64,000 nt of DNA from Daphnia carinata (taxonomy: Eukaryota; Arthropoda; Branchiopoda; Diplostraca; Daphniidae). The notes beneath the pieces are model-generated. The model saw only the letters and a program-made list of their open reading frames with translations, did not search any database and was not told where the DNA came from. The stretch lies in the NCBI RefSeq assembly GCF_022539665.2, contig NC_081333.1:7128971-7192970 (forward strand). The letters are read 5' to 3'. The translations under genes and the position numbers were made by a program. Positions 1-13,881 of the stretch are shown here, one piece after another; the first letter of the stretch is position 1, and the number at the start of each line of letters is the position of its first letter.

Positions 1-2077
1 AGAAACCAGAAAAGGCGGCCGACAATAAAAACAAAAAAAAAAAAAAAAAAAAAAAAAAACAGGGAGATAATTATAGACATCGTACCGCGCATCTGTTACT
101 ACGTCTAAATGCTCTATTCTCTTGCTTATTCATTTTTACTACTTCGCTTTGTGTTCTTCGAATTTCCAGAGATTACCAACGGAGTTCCCGACCCAGACGC
201 TGTTGTTGTTACAGCCCACACAAAACTGCGTGTATACATGAGCGATGTCCCTTGTATTATTACAACGCTATTTTTCAAGAAAAATAACAGAAATAAAAGC
301 GGTTTTTTTTTTTTTAAACGGATGTCGTGTAGAAAGAAGAACAAAAAAAAAAAAAAATGATTGATTTAGCCGTCTTTTTGCGCCCAAGAAACGAATATAT
401 GTATGTAATAACATGTTAATGCGAAGTAATAAGAGAATGGAAGAACGAAAGAAAAGAAAAACAAGATGGGAGTCCGGATGCTAGCGCACGTAATTCCATT
501 GATCGAAAAAAAAAAAAAAGAAAGAAAAAGACATACGTGCAACGTCGGTCCGTATGTTTTTTTTTTCCTTTCCCTTCGATGTGCAAATACAAAAAAAAAA
601 AAAAAAAAAAAAATGTAACACCTTTGAGGACGAGACGGGGTATACTGTATGTGGAATGAAAACGATTTGTTCTCCGTCGTTGAGTTTCTATACCGAGTCG
701 GTCATCAAACGAATGAGATAAGAAAAAAGAAAAAAGCAGAAGGTGGCAACATCTGCAACGTAGCTGCAACATAAAAACACCTAAAAATAGTAGAAGCCTT
801 GCCAAACGAACTGTACCGAGAATGAAACGTTTGTCAGAAAAAATTACAAACAGCCAATCCCAAAAATAAAAATGAAAGAGGTAAGCCTCGTACTTATTTT
901 TTGTTTTCTAACGTGAATTTCATCACGAAGAAAAAAAACAAACAAAACAAAACAAAAGCGGTCATCCCTTTAGCTAAGAAGGAAACTTTCATTTTGGTGG
1001 TCAGAACGGGTGTAGACAAACGATGAGATAAGCTCCCGTGGCTAAACCTCTTCATGTCCAAAGATCGGATTAACTTCCCATGTTTTCCTTGTCGTCCCTT
1101 TTTTTTCTATATATATTTTCTTCTCTCTCCTTTATTTTTTCAACACGCATTGGCTTCTTTTCTTTTTACTTCACGAAGGCAAAAGGAAAAAAAAAAATAT
1201 ATAGGGAACTGACAGTAGGGAACAAAGAGCTATGGTGACTCGTGACTCGAGAAGATTGGGCGGGCGTGAATTCTTATCTCATCTAGCCAGTAATTCTCTG
1301 TTGCACGGCGTTTCATTGAATTAGATGGAACATATGGTGAGTCGTGCGTAAGGGTCACACACACACACACACACACACGCAGGGTTGGTGGTGGTAGTGT
1401 TAGCCGAAGCGTTCGTTTTCTCATTTCTTTCTATCGGACGCGAAAAAAAAAAATAATAAATAATGACATTGCAATACATGTAGATCACGCCATGTGTTGG
1501 CATTTGGCGAGATGCTACGAGACTCGACTTTGCCCAAAAACTAAGCAAAAAGATTTTTTTTTTCTTTTTCACTCTTCAGAATAAAAGAAAAACAAATGAA
1601 AAGAGACGTGAAATGAAATGTTCTTTTCAACATCCCTGGATTATTCTTTTTTAAAGGAGGAAAAAAAAAATGTGAAGTAACATTTCAGAGGAAAACGCAT
1701 TGAGCGTGTGATAATAACGCGTTGGCAGGCACGTTATTATAGAAAAAAAAAATAAAAAGAGAGGCAAACATCATAATAACTAAGAAGGATATGGTAAGTA
1801 CAATAGTCTCCTATCCTCCATTATTCCATATTCGAATGACTAGTATTCAAAGCCACGCCACATTGCAACATGATCGAGAGAGATAAGCGAATTCCGCACT
1901 CGTTTTCTGCGCTCACACGCATCCGAAAGACACCCATGGATTCGCAGTTGTAATGGAATTCAAGACAAACGATGACACGATATATCATTTCAATCAAGCC
2001 CTCGGCTGATTTACGTGTAGCCCCCCCCCCCTTCCCTCCACCCAAAAGAAAAATAATTTTAAAAAATCGCCACTTAC
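1..2077 (-). other. Noncoding, probably intron of the WW-domain gene
   Basis: No supportable exon is seen. The stretch holds poly(A) runs (for example 35-59 and 590-613), a CA microsatellite at 1356-1378 and a short C run near 2022-2031. Because the WW exon at 2078 ends in a good splice donor on the minus strand, this sequence is most simply the following intron. The next exon would lie left of the window or be too short to recognise. All long frames here are made of homopolymer codons. Confidence 0.5.
1356..1378. repeat. CA microsatellite
   Basis: About eleven CA units in a row. Confidence 0.95.
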
Positions 2078-2403
2078 TTGCAGTAGAATAATCTTCCTTC
2101 TTGCGTCATGTGGGCCGTCCATCCGCACTTGAGTCGATTCTTGAACGGTTCCGTTTGTTCACCGGACGGACGGGTTGCAACATCGGCTTTGATGTCGTCG
2201 TTCTCCGGTTTAGCGGCAACGCTGGCTGCAACATTTAAACTCACCGTTGGTGGACTCTCTTGGATGTCGGTCGCCTCTTCTTTGACGGCCGCGTCCTTCA
2301 CTTCCGCCTCGGCCACGGGCGCCTCTTTTTCCGCCGCCGTCGTCGGCGCATCTTCGGTTGCCGGGCCGGCCCCGATTTGGCCGTACCACGGATTTAGAAA
2401 CAT
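2078..2403 (-). CDS. First coding exon of a WW-domain protein (partial)
   Basis: The exon starts after a pyrimidine-rich acceptor ending at about 2487. A 5'UTR of 83 bp follows, with an in-frame stop just upstream of the ATG at 2403. The exon ends at a GTAAGTG donor, leaving two bases over. It encodes about 108 residues: MFLNPWYG at the start, then an acidic and alanine-rich low-complexity stretch, then KCGWTAHMTQEGRLFYC. This last part is the first two strands of a WW domain (first Trp, the EGR turn, the aromatic FY pair); the second half must be in the next exon. WW domains bind proline-rich ligands. I cannot name the family; RhoGAP-type or adaptor WW proteins are possible. The upstream noncoding exon was not found; it should lie to the right, perhaps beyond a very long intron. 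Confidence 0.6.
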
Positions 2404-2486
2404 TGACGATGGAGCTGCAGTTTCCCTTCGGGACACGAATTACTTAGCAGTAGAAGCAGCTTCGCGACGATGGCTCCCGTCTACAG
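2404..2486 (-). other. 5'UTR part of the WW-gene exon
   Basis: The minus strand shows a long T tract, then TTATGCAG, then about 83 bases to the ATG. Stops in the ATG frame just upstream (around 2440) rule out a longer protein start in this exon, so this is untranslated leader. Confidence 0.5.
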
Positions 2487-2725
2487 CTGCATAATAAAAA
2501 AAAAAAAACGGAAACAATTAGTCATTTTTGCATGGCGCTTTCGTCAGTGTGACCACCGTCAGGTGGCAAAGATGGACAGACTAGAATTTGAACAATAGAA
2601 AACCGGAGGCATGCACTACTCGTCCAAGGCAGCCGTTACACACAACAAAAACAGCGGGCAAACCCAAGTCCGTGATGGCGACTGTTCCGCAACCGGAACT
2701 CTTTGACGTGAAATACATCATTTGC

Positions 2726-2758
<33 letters not shown>

Positions 2759-3428
2759 AACTTCCTTTTTGCTTTCTTCACCACGGACTGTTTTGAGTGA
2801 AGACGAGGTTTTTTTTTTTCTTTCTTGGCTTGGATGAACGGAGCCCTCCCGCCGCTGTGAGCTGGCAGATGGCCGCTCAATTCATGCGAACAAGGATCGT
2901 CTCTTTTACTCTTTCCATCCGAAAGCGGACAGACACAACCCGGCAAACGCCCCAAAATTGATGACGCACACGACACAATGAGACATAACGTCTGTGGAGA
3001 AAGAAAAAGAAAAAGATGTGAAGATGCGACACGGGAATGATGACGGAGAATACAAAAGGAGGGCGAGAAAAACTAAGATCACGTCTTCGTCTTGTGAAAA
3101 TCAAGTCTTGCTCACACAAATGGCGATCCATTCTTTGCGAATGGAGAGTTCCCTACTACCGTGTGGTTAATGTTTTCACTGATCGAAGGAGGAAATTAAA
3201 CTGGATCAATTCACCTCGCAAAAAAAAAAAGAAAACTAATTAAATCAAAGAAATAAATACAGGCTCGATTGATCTTCATTTATTGCCCCAGTTGCCGAGC
3301 ATTCCATCGCTCGTTGCGCAATCGATGAGATCCTTAAAAGCGGACATCTATTGCATCACAACATGTGAACGACTCGATCGCTAAAAGAAAAAAAAAGAGC
3401 CATGGAAATGGCTGGTTGCTTTTTATTG

Positions 3429-3450
3429 ATATATATATATATATATATAT
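3429..3450. repeat. AT microsatellite
   Basis: Eleven AT units followed by a T-rich stretch. Confidence 0.95.
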
Positions 3451-4789
3451 TTATTTTTAATCTTTCTGTTTGTGGTGTAATGTATGTACATGCACACTAT
3501 GTCTTCGCTGGCGTTCAACATCGTCTCCATCATCTTATCTCGACCTTATTGGTTTCTTTCTATTGCTTATTGTGATGTCATTCGTTTCTGTGCACCCTTC
3601 GACCGCCATCTCTGAAGGAAGAAAGCAGCTCGTTTGCTGATGATTGATGATTAAAACATTCCAATCATCTCGCTCTCTCTCTCCGCAATAGAAGTAGAGA
3701 TGCAATTCAACAGACACGCCTGATGGGGGGGGGGGGGGGTGTGCCAGCTTGTTTCTCAAGGAATAACAAGCTACTTCTCATAACGAAAAACAGAACAAGA
3801 AAAAAAAAAAGTACTGCAAAAAAAAAAATCGAGGAAGCAAAAAGAAAAAAAAAGAAAGGAATTGGAAAATATTCAAATGAGACGGGTAAAAAAAAAAAAA
3901 CTGTTCGTTTCCACATGCTCCCGTTTGCGATTCCATTTCTCGATTTATTTTTCCCTTTTTATTTATTCGATCACGAAAACGAAATTGAAGTTTCCGCTCA
4001 TAGTTCTACTCTACGTAATTTTTTCTTTTTCTTTTCCATTTCAAATAGAGACGAGGAAACTAGGCGTCAACCAACGTCGCCGCAATATCAATGCGATTAA
4101 ACCCCTGAATAGAAATCAAGCGAAGCATCACAATTCCTAGGACGGGTTGTCGTTTTTCCTCCATTTTTTCTTTTTCCTTTTCAAAACAAAATGATTGAAT
4201 GATTGACTGCACCTAACCAGAAAATGTTTGTATTCGTATACACCGCCCTTTTGCAGGTGATAAAAAACAACGATATCGGTTTACCGTTAAGCCCGTTCTA
4301 TCACACTTGTCAGACCGCGATCAAATTTTTTTCTATTATTTACGGCACATCAAGACACACAAACACACCAAATACATCGGTCGATTCCGGCCAATGGCAA
4401 CGCCCTCCGATGCTTCGTGGCCTTTTCGCAAAAGAAAAACGAAAAGAGCCACACCACCTTAACGCAAAATCGAATAAAATGGAGACACAATAAATTTGAC
4501 TTCATTTGGTATGCACATTTTTTTTTTTTTTTTTAAGTTTATACCATGAGCAGATAACGACAGCCCAGGAGGAGATGTCGCGTCCACGATCGAGCGTGAA
4601 ACAAACTGAACGCACGTAGGAATAAAAGTTCAGCAATATCTTGTAAGGCCTCACGCCCCTTGTCTTTCGTGATGGCACATGTGTGTCGACGTGAACCACT
4701 CCATCCCTAGTACCCCGTCTAAACAAAATAGTTTGTTGTCTCGCAACTTCTGCTAGTCGATTTCTTTCGAGGGCTCTTTATTTAAAGGT

Positions 4790-4824
<35 letters not shown>

Positions 4825-4891
4825 ATGTATGCACGTTGTCTTTCTCGTCTGGATCTCTTTCAGTCAAACACTCGCGCACTTGTACACGTTC

Positions 4892-4926
<35 letters not shown>

Positions 4927-5330
4927 TTTATATAAAAATAAATTCTTATAGAAAATAACTCTATGGCTCTTTTCTCGGCTGACTGCCGCTGCTGTGCGTC
5001 GGTTAAGGATAGCGTCTCTCAAATACAGTCGATATAAAATTAGATTCTAAGCCTTCATTTTTCTTTTTTCTATTTAGCCGGAAGCTTTTTCCAACACGTA
5101 GAGAAATGAGATAGACAGTGATTATACAGTATAATGGTATACTATATATTCCTGTGTGTACATATGGTATATGTTCTGTTTGAGGAATACGAAACGAGAG
5201 GGACGGCCGCTCACGAATAGATCCACTTTTGAAATTGAAAAAGCCGGCGGCTGAATGAACGCCATCGTTCCTCTATTTTTTGTTCCCACCACAGGTGGAC
5301 GATGGATGCATGAACAACACCTGATGGTAT

Positions 5331-5350
5331 ACACACACACACACACACAC
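5331..5350. repeat. CA microsatellite
   Basis: Ten AC units. Confidence 0.95.
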
Positions 5351-8193
5351 AGAAAAAGAAGCTCGTCACGCTTAAATTTTTTTTGACCGAAAAGATAAGA
5401 AAAAAAAAGGGGGGGGGGGGGAGAGTTAGACGTTCTCGCTCAATTCGACTTGAAAAGAACGTCGTCGGAATCGCCAGCCGTGGCTGATATTCCAGGCTAT
5501 TCGACCATAGACCACGTCGACCAAAAAGAGAAAAGAAACACCCCCTAAAGGTCTACGTTATTTCTTTTCTTTTTTTTTGTATATGTGTGTTAACCAACAA
5601 GAAAAGAACCGGAATATAAAAAAAAAAAAAAAGAAAAAGAAAAGGGTAGGCATCAAAACGGATGACGAAGCTTCGACCTTGACGACACACACGACAGCAC
5701 GCAGCAAGAAAAAATTAAATGCTTAAGATTTGTGGTCTTAACGTAACTAGCGGAGCATTGTTTTCTTTCGATGGGTCTTCCTACCGACGCTGAGCCAAGT
5801 CGAGAAATCCAACGAGTCAGGTACAAACGGAGCGCTGCGAAATCGTCCAAGCAAAAACTGGTACACAAAATTATATTTCTTTTCTTTTTTTTTGTTTTGC
5901 TTTGTTTGTTTGTTAAGCCTTTGGCCGCACATTAAGCGCTTTAGTACCAGGCACTCGACAAGGGAAACCGGATAAACAAATGTCGCCTTCGACACTGCTC
6001 CGCCGCATAGATGGCGGAATGTTATATGATAAGAGGAGCGGCCCTAAAACAGCGACGTGCTACAGTTCAAGAAGGCATGCGCGCACCTACGTGCTGATGC
6101 GCGTTCGCCACCCCGTTCGTCCCCAGACGTATTATAGGCCTATTTTACTCTCGTTCTAGAAGTCCTGCAAAAACAAGGAAGAATAAATAAAAAAAAAAAA
6201 AAAAAAGGCGGGGAGATAAAGGCTTGTTATTCCCGGATGATTCCAATCTCCTCCCAAAAGGGCAAAACTAAAGATTTTTCAACACCAAAAAGCACTGCTT
6301 CTGGTGAAGAAAAAAAAAAAAAAAGCCAGGCCGAAAAAACCGAAACCGAATGACGTGGCAGCAGGTGTCGCATTTGCATCGTTATTCTTTTTTTCTTTTT
6401 TTTTTCTGTTTAAAACCACGGCCAAGTATGATGAGAACAATGCTATTTCATTGGCTCTCGACTATTGTAAATCGGCAACGTTTATTCGCGAAAGAACTAC
6501 ATTCATTGATTTCCTATTTTTTTCCCTCCCTTAGCCATCCAAATACATTCATTTCGAACAACATAGTTGTCGCGATACTAACAGCAGTGATGACGATGAT
6601 GACATTCCATACACGCGTGTTGACGGCGTCGTTTTTTTTCTTTCTCATTCTCATTGCGTTCGAAAATTCTCGTGAAACCAGTTAAAGGAAATCCATCAGA
6701 GACGCACACAAAAAGGCATACACTAATCACGCGTTCTGTCACGATTTTATGAATACGCCCAACGTACTATGTGCTTCCATAAAAGAGATACAAAAAGAAA
6801 AAAAAAAAGCTTTGAACGATCAAAAGGGTAACAGCTGTGCAGCGTGATGGTCGCATACATTGCAGCGGGCCCTTATCAAATTTGGCCGCAGCAGACTGGT
6901 ATTGAGCCGGCCATTCTCTCACTCGGCGGCCACAACGTTGGCTAAGACATTAAACGGGACAAATCAAGAGACACACGACGTCAATGTAAAGCTTTTTTCT
7001 TTTTCTTTTTTTTTTTTTTTCGTTGAGTCGTTTGACCGCTACTCACTTCTTTTCTTGTTAAATATTTTAGCGATCGATAGACTTTGAAACACGATAGAAG
7101 TGTCGTCTAGTAACACCGCCGAGATTGCGAGCGTGAAAATGGGAGGCTGTTGGATAACCAACGCGTAAAGGGGAACGATAAAACAGCTTACTTAAAAACT
7201 TTAATGCCAATCCAATTTTTCTTAAGAAAAACAAAACATATGGTTTTAAGCAGTTTCGCTGGAATTGGGTGCGAAGGGTACGAGTTCACAGAGAAGCTTG
7301 CTGTCTAAGTTGGGATTTTTTTTTTACACCTCTTGCATGACAATAATTTGTTTACTCTATGCTTTAAAGTTGATACTGGATGCGAGAGTATATCGGAAAG
7401 CCAAACGTAAAAGCCCAGCGAAGGAATGGCACGTAGTCGATCGGCTTAAAAGTGCAAGTTGGCTGCACTTTTGAAACGTTTTCTTCGCCGATTTTCTCTC
7501 TTAAAGATGTAATTGACACGAACGGGTTGTCTCTAAAGCTCCTGCGAAGATGTTGAGAGAAATGAAAAACGCACACCAAACTTCAAAGGGCAGGTATAAT
7601 GCTTGCAAATACGTTGATCCTGGCAAAAAGGATAACAACAAAATACGAGTCCACCAACTTGTAGTTTTTGCCATTTAGAACGTCCTGTCCCTAAATAATT
7701 AACTGGAATTTTTAGTGGAATCGTACGGTAAAAAATAGTTTGGCATTCACGACTCGCAACGCAAGCCGTTGAAAAGAAGCAACGAAGACTTTCCAACGAG
7801 CAAATAAACCGTTGGCCAATAACAAATGTCAAAGGGGGAGAAAAGAGTCTACACAAACAAACTGAATCACTGTAGTTAAATGCATTTACACACAAAAAAA
7901 ATATATATATATAAGCCACCCTTTCTACACACTGAAAAAGAAGAATAAGAGAACTTGATTTCCGTTTTTCTACCCTTATTTTTTTTTTTTCCCGAAAAAT
8001 TCTACTTCGTTTCGGACGTTACAATACGACAGAACCTAGGAAGGACAAACCGCCATCATCGTTTTTCGCCTCGCAATCGAATTAGAAAACACGCAACGCA
8101 TAACAATAGATTATTCTTCCATCTGTACGTTCAACTGCATCGGTTCCGCAGTTCTAACTGATAGCGGATCTTATACATCGAACATCCCCGTTG

Positions 8194-8270
8194 AAAAAAA
8201 ATAAATAAATAAATAAAATAAAATAAAATAAAATAATATAAAATAAAAAATAAATAAAAAATAAATAAAT
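8194..8270. repeat. TAAA/TAAAA low-complexity block
   Basis: About 75 bases of A and T only, built from TAAA and TAAAA units in slightly varying order, as expected from slippage. Confidence 0.95.
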
Positions 8271-11200
8271 CTACCCAAAATCCAATACAACCGAACGCAA
8301 AGTTCACCCTTTTTTCCAATTGTGTCGGCAAAGCGTCGAAACTATTGCCATCAAGAGTCGCTACAGTCATCAAAGAGAGATTGCCAACGATAAAATAAGG
8401 GGAAAACTATTCGATCCTCCCCCCCCCCTCCTTGACGTATTTATACATGCTCGCTGTCGTCAACATACAGGCACTTGGGCACGCGATCACAAGTCTATTA
8501 AGCGTCCGATTCGTCTGCGTTATGTCTACCGTTTGGATATCGATCGTTCCAACTACGTACAAGGGAGTTATTATAACGAGCTCGTGAGGTCCCGAAGAAC
8601 GTACCAATCACCCCCACTGAAAGGAAAACGCATAGAGACGCGCCACGTTTCGTAAGTCGAGGGAATAAAGAAAAAAAAAAACAAAAAAACGAATGGGTTT
8701 TCATTGCGGCTCGTCACGACATATCGCTGAGCAAGTCGATACAGAATGACGATATGAAAAAAAAAAGAAGAAACCTACCAACGAAGGAATCTTGCAATGC
8801 AGTCCAAAAAAAAACAAAAAAACAACAGCATTTATCGAGTGTTATTTTATGTTTGTTTGCTGCCCCCCCCCTTCTCCCTTGCGTCCCGCAACTGGAACAA
8901 TAGAAACTCTGGGCTAACTGATCCGGCTAAGAAATTCTGAGCTTTCAAACGTATCAATTGTACGTTAAATGAAGCTCCGGTTTTGGACGAGTCCAGTTGG
9001 AAGCGGTTGCAAAACGCGCACAAGAGAGAAACAGCTGAAGCGACATTTATTTTCGGGGTTTGATGCCAGAGTGAGCACACGCGTTTTCACGGCACCAAAA
9101 AGGGTAGCAGCCGTGTGAGAGATTGCCTGATGACGACAACAATACGACAGAGCATCAGGTTGAGGCCAGCGACGGGCAACAGCCGCGCTGCAATTGTGCA
9201 CTGTCAACTGTTCCAGACGGCTATTTTCTCATCGTTTAAAGGGACGGATAGAGTACGTAACAGCAGGTCCGTAAAAAATAGAGGGACCTCGATAGGATTA
9301 TGCACTAAAAAGAAAAATCCGTAAAATGTTTTTTTTTTTTTTTTTTTTTTTCTTCTCTTTTTTTAAGTTACAGAAACAACCGACAGGGAAATAAAAGACC
9401 GCTTTTAATAGTCATCGCGTTTCATAAAACCTACACGCATTCATCGCGCCATCAAACAGTCAAAAAAAAAAAGAAAATGCAAAATAAGCTTTAGCGCACG
9501 GTGCGCAGTAAGAAAACAAGAAGAAAAATCTCTTCGCCTTTTTAATGTCGAGCTTTCAAATCGAAAAGCGGATCGCGGATTTCAGAACGATGGACGTAGA
9601 TGAAAGTCGCAGATTTTTCTTTTTAAATCGTCTTTTGTTTTCAAATGTTAATCTCTTAATTTTGGGAGGCAGAGCTTCTTTTTTCTTTTTATGACGGATG
9701 ACGTTGACGTGTCGTACGGTATGTGCCCGACATTGGAGAACAACATATGTCATTTCCGGCAATGAAAAAAAAAAAAAACGGACTGTGTTTTGCTTGATAA
9801 AACGGGCAAGGAGACGAAGAAGCAGATAAAACGGGAATATATCATTCCATTCCGCACCAAAAACCGTGGAACAATACGACGAGGCCCGTTGTTTTTCCTT
9901 TAAAAAACAAAAAGACCCTTGCCTGGTTATTATCAGCGTGCCATCTTTAAAAGATCTTTCATTTTCAAGTCCTTAAAAATAGGAAAATCAACGTACGACT
10001 GAACTAAATGTCAGCCGACATGAATTGTAACGAGGAAACAGGGACACTGGAATGCTGATGTCATCCTGTCTGCAACAACTGCACCAAGACGGCAACATTT
10101 TGTGAATCATTATGGCATGTAAAAATGCCGCTTTTGTTTGAACATCTTTGCTCATCTGCGATGTCGCGACAATAACAACGGGAGATGCGATGGAACCATC
10201 AACAACATAACGTGCTGACTCGACGTCCTTTTTCTTTTGCGTACACGAGCTACTCGTTTTGAGTGAAGAGTTAAAAAAAAAAAAATAAAATGAGAATTTT
10301 AGATGTGCTGCTTTTAAAACACAACGAAAGAATTCGTTTGTGATAAACGGCTCGTCCGGCTGTCGTTTTCAAAAACCGAATCCTAAAAGTTATTCCCTTC
10401 TTTTTATTTATTTATTTTTGTATCTCCACTAGTCGTGGCCAAACTGATCCGATTGACGCCTTCACTTGACGCTTATAACGGGCACGACGTCAATAGTATG
10501 TGCCTATAGAAGACAACCGTTTTACACGTAGATATCGAGCAGTTGTGTAGAGAACCGGATGGCTGACATTCTCCGGCAATGTCCTTCCAGCCATCAATAA
10601 AAAAAAAAAAAGGGATTGGGGCCTGGCAAAAATAAATGAAGACCTGATGAGAATCAGCTTAGTCCTATTCTCTTATTTATTCGCTGCCATTTTTCTAACA
10701 TATTTTTTTTTCACCCCTGTCTAGACGATCGATGGTCGTATTTGCGTTTGGCCACAAAAAAAAAAGTGATTACTTGGCTACACGAGGCATACATTCTAAA
10801 TCCCCGCAGGTTGCCTACCAACTGTGCTTTAGATACCGCAGGTACATACACAGTCGTTTTCAGCTAATAAAAAAAACAAACAAAAAAAAAACATATTCAC
10901 GAACGACAAGTGAAGCGTCGGCAAAGAGACAGTCGGATGCATGTCGGTTTATTTATTTGTGTTTTGATTGTTCTTCAGCACGTGATGCGGAAATTGCTAG
11001 GTGGCATTGTGTGCTCGGCTTGGGGTTTGAACAAATACGATTGTCTTGTTTGGTTTGGACAAACGAAGAAATAAAAAAAATAATAATAATAATAACGGAT
11101 CGCCGTTGGAGGTTAAAGTGGAGCGCACAATAAAGAAAAGCCACAAAAGAAAAACGTTGTCAAATATTGAAATGGAACGAGTACCATAACAATCGTTGGC

Positions 11201-11388
11201 AACGTTTCAATGGGGAAAAAAAAAATGGCCAAACAAAAGAAAACGTAAGAAATCTATGTCAAACATTGGCAAACAATGTTATGTATACATAGAGATATGG
11301 TCTGGCGATTCCATCACTAGCAAATCTATTTGGCTCGTCTACAGCACACGGCCAAAAAAAAAAGAAGAAGAAAACAACACGCGAACTC

Positions 11389-11422
<34 letters not shown>

Positions 11423-12011
11423 TATGCGATTGGAACGACATAAAAAAAAAAATAAATAAGAAAACGCTGGGTGCTGATTTGATGGTCTTTTCGCCAAATA
11501 TTTTCGCCCATCGCGCAAAATCGATAAAGTCCACATCGAACGGGGTTTATATCGAGCGGAAGACACAAGAGAAAGTTAAAAAAGAGAGGCAACGTTTCAA
11601 CTAATGTTCATTCGATATAGACAGTAAAGCTCGTTGAATCGCATTTGAAAGAGCGCAGACACAATCAGGAAAAAAAAAAAAAAGAGAAAGGAAAAATCCG
11701 AAAGATCAAAGTCCGCCATCCACTTTCCCCCCTCCGCGGTGATTTCGTGATTGTGAGACGAACTCCACACACCGCAAAAAAAAAAAAAAAAAAACGCAAA
11801 CCCACTTGGCGATGGTAACGCCTCACGTCATTGATGATGATCTGCTGTGAAGCCACGCACGTGAGCAACCAGTCGAACACACCCGAGCTGTTGGCCATCA
11901 CAACAAAAGAAAAAGGGGAGAGGTGGATCGTATGTGTCGCAGTTGATTTCCGAAATGCCACAGGAAATGTCAAAAGTAATTGAAGCCACCGTTCTTCTTC
12001 ATATACCAATA

Positions 12012-12086
12012 CCCCCCCCCCCCCCCCCCCTTCTGACTGTTCGAGATTCCATATCAGCTGGCCTACACACACACACACACACACAC
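12012..12086. repeat. C run and CA microsatellite
   Basis: A 19-base C run (12012-12030) is followed about 35 bases later by eleven AC units (12065-12086). Confidence 0.9.
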
Positions 12087-12359
12087 GGGGCATACGAAAG
12101 AAGTTTTCATCTCGACTTCCGTAAAACGCCACAGAGATTCGCCCTTGTCCATTTCTAGTGACCCAAAAGTTGCCTAAGTTTCCGACCTACACATCCGTTT
12201 ATTATACAAGCAATAGCGAGCAGAGGGCCAGCTGTTTCTGATGGCGGAGCGTCTCTTCTGGTATAAGAGAGCCGCCACATAGGACAGTATTGATTACATT
12301 CACCCATTTCCTTCACCGTCATTCTATCGAGTTTGCCCCATATGACGGGGGGAGCGCGC

Positions 12360-12409
12360 GTGTGTGTGTGTGTGTGTGTCTGCTTCTGAATCCAAGTTTT
12401 ATCCTCCCG

Positions 12410-12443
<34 letters not shown>
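12360..12443. repeat. GT microsatellite and 32-base G run
   Basis: GT repeats at 12360-12379 are followed by an uninterrupted G run at 12412-12443. A G run this long can fold as a quadruplex and is prone to length errors in sequencing and assembly. Confidence 0.9.
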
Positions 12444-12445
<2 letters not shown>

Positions 12446-13168
12446 CACGCACAGAATATACATTTTCTTTTAAAAATGGGAAACAAAAGAAGTTCGCTAC
12501 TAGAAAGCAATACCTTGGGAAAACAGAATATCAAGTGAGTTGTGCCTGTGTGTATGGATATATATATATATATATAAAAGAGGCCTGAAATCACATAGTT
12601 CAATTTTAGCCATTTTCTTTTTCGTTTTCTTTTTTTTTTTTTTGCTTTTCGTTGTGGAAAGAAAAAAGAGAAATGTCGCTGCCGATTCGATTAGAAACTC
12701 CGTGCAGGTTGAAAACAGTGTTCTAATAAAGTTTCGTCGATGGGGTTCGCTGTGGCGACACGAGCGCGCGTTTTTTTTTTTTAGATTCAAATTGAAATTC
12801 ACTTTGCCCTCACCCTCATCTGCGAGCAAACAAGTTGGAGGGTTCCCATAACATCTGAACGACCTCACCCTCGTCCACGGCGATATTGGTAGAATTGCAG
12901 AGATGTAGGGCTCGTCGTATAATATATACGGGAGCAATTGCAAAATGTCAAGACTCTCTTTTTGTATTGTGCGCAGTCGAACGACGCCCACCACCGGGCG
13001 TCCCTTATGGAACGGACAGAAACGACGTAGACGTGGCAACGAATAACAAAACGAAAAAAAAAAAAGATCATTTCTATCAAAATTCAAAAACCCCCCAAAG
13101 AATAAAAAAAAAAACCTGTAATAGAAAAGAATCTGTAATACAAGAGGGATTACAACTAAAACCCTGGC

Positions 13169-13223
13169 AAAAAAAAAAAAAAAAAAAAAAGGGGGGGGGG
13201 GGGGGGGGGGGGGGGGGCGGGGG
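13169..13223. repeat. A22-G27 compound homopolymer
   Basis: A run of about 22 A passes directly into about 27 G, then one C and five more G. Confidence 0.9.
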
Positions 13224-13859
13224 TAAATTGCTTTCTGTATTACTCACCTTGATTTATTGTTTAGGCGATTACGATGTTCAATGGAACTGCACTAAACAAC
13301 AGCGCACGGGATATGAGTATTTACCTGCACGATGACAACGACAAGTGCTGCCTGAAATGAGGAAAGTAGGCGTAATCACCAGAGGCAAGCGTGGACAACA
13401 TTCGAAGCTTTTGAGTGGGATATAAAAAAACAAAACAAACGAGGATCTATTCCTTTTGTGCGTATTATATATATATAAAGAAATATACTTCTTCGCAAGG
13501 GGGGGGGGATATGTTTTGTTTTTTTGTGTGTTTCCTTCAAAAAGAGACAACAAGATCGATAGTCTACTAAAAAATATATATATAAAACGATGCAAGAAAA
13601 CAAAAGGCAGTCAGATACAAAACAAAGGAAAAGTTTTTCGTCCCTCTATTTCAAACAGTTAAGCGAGGCGCAATCCTATCCGTGGGATTTGAGCAACCTG
13701 CTTCGAAGCGAGACAGTTTGAAACGTTTCGGTTCCTGCACGGTTTCACCATTGCCGATAGTAAAATAAATGGACTTGCTTGCGGGCGTGGATGAAAAAAA
13801 AAAAAAAAAAAAAGAAAAAGAAAAAGGCGATCGTGATATTGCAAAGCCGATGGAACAGG

Positions 13860-13881
13860 GAGAGAGAGAGAGAGAGAGAGA
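13860..13881. repeat. GA microsatellite
   Basis: About eleven GA units. Confidence 0.9.

Noticed and set aside
12886-13335. Plus-strand frame of 149 codons with Lys and Gly runs
   Set aside because: The residues come from the A22-G27 run and flanking low-complexity sequence; no domain or splice context supports it.
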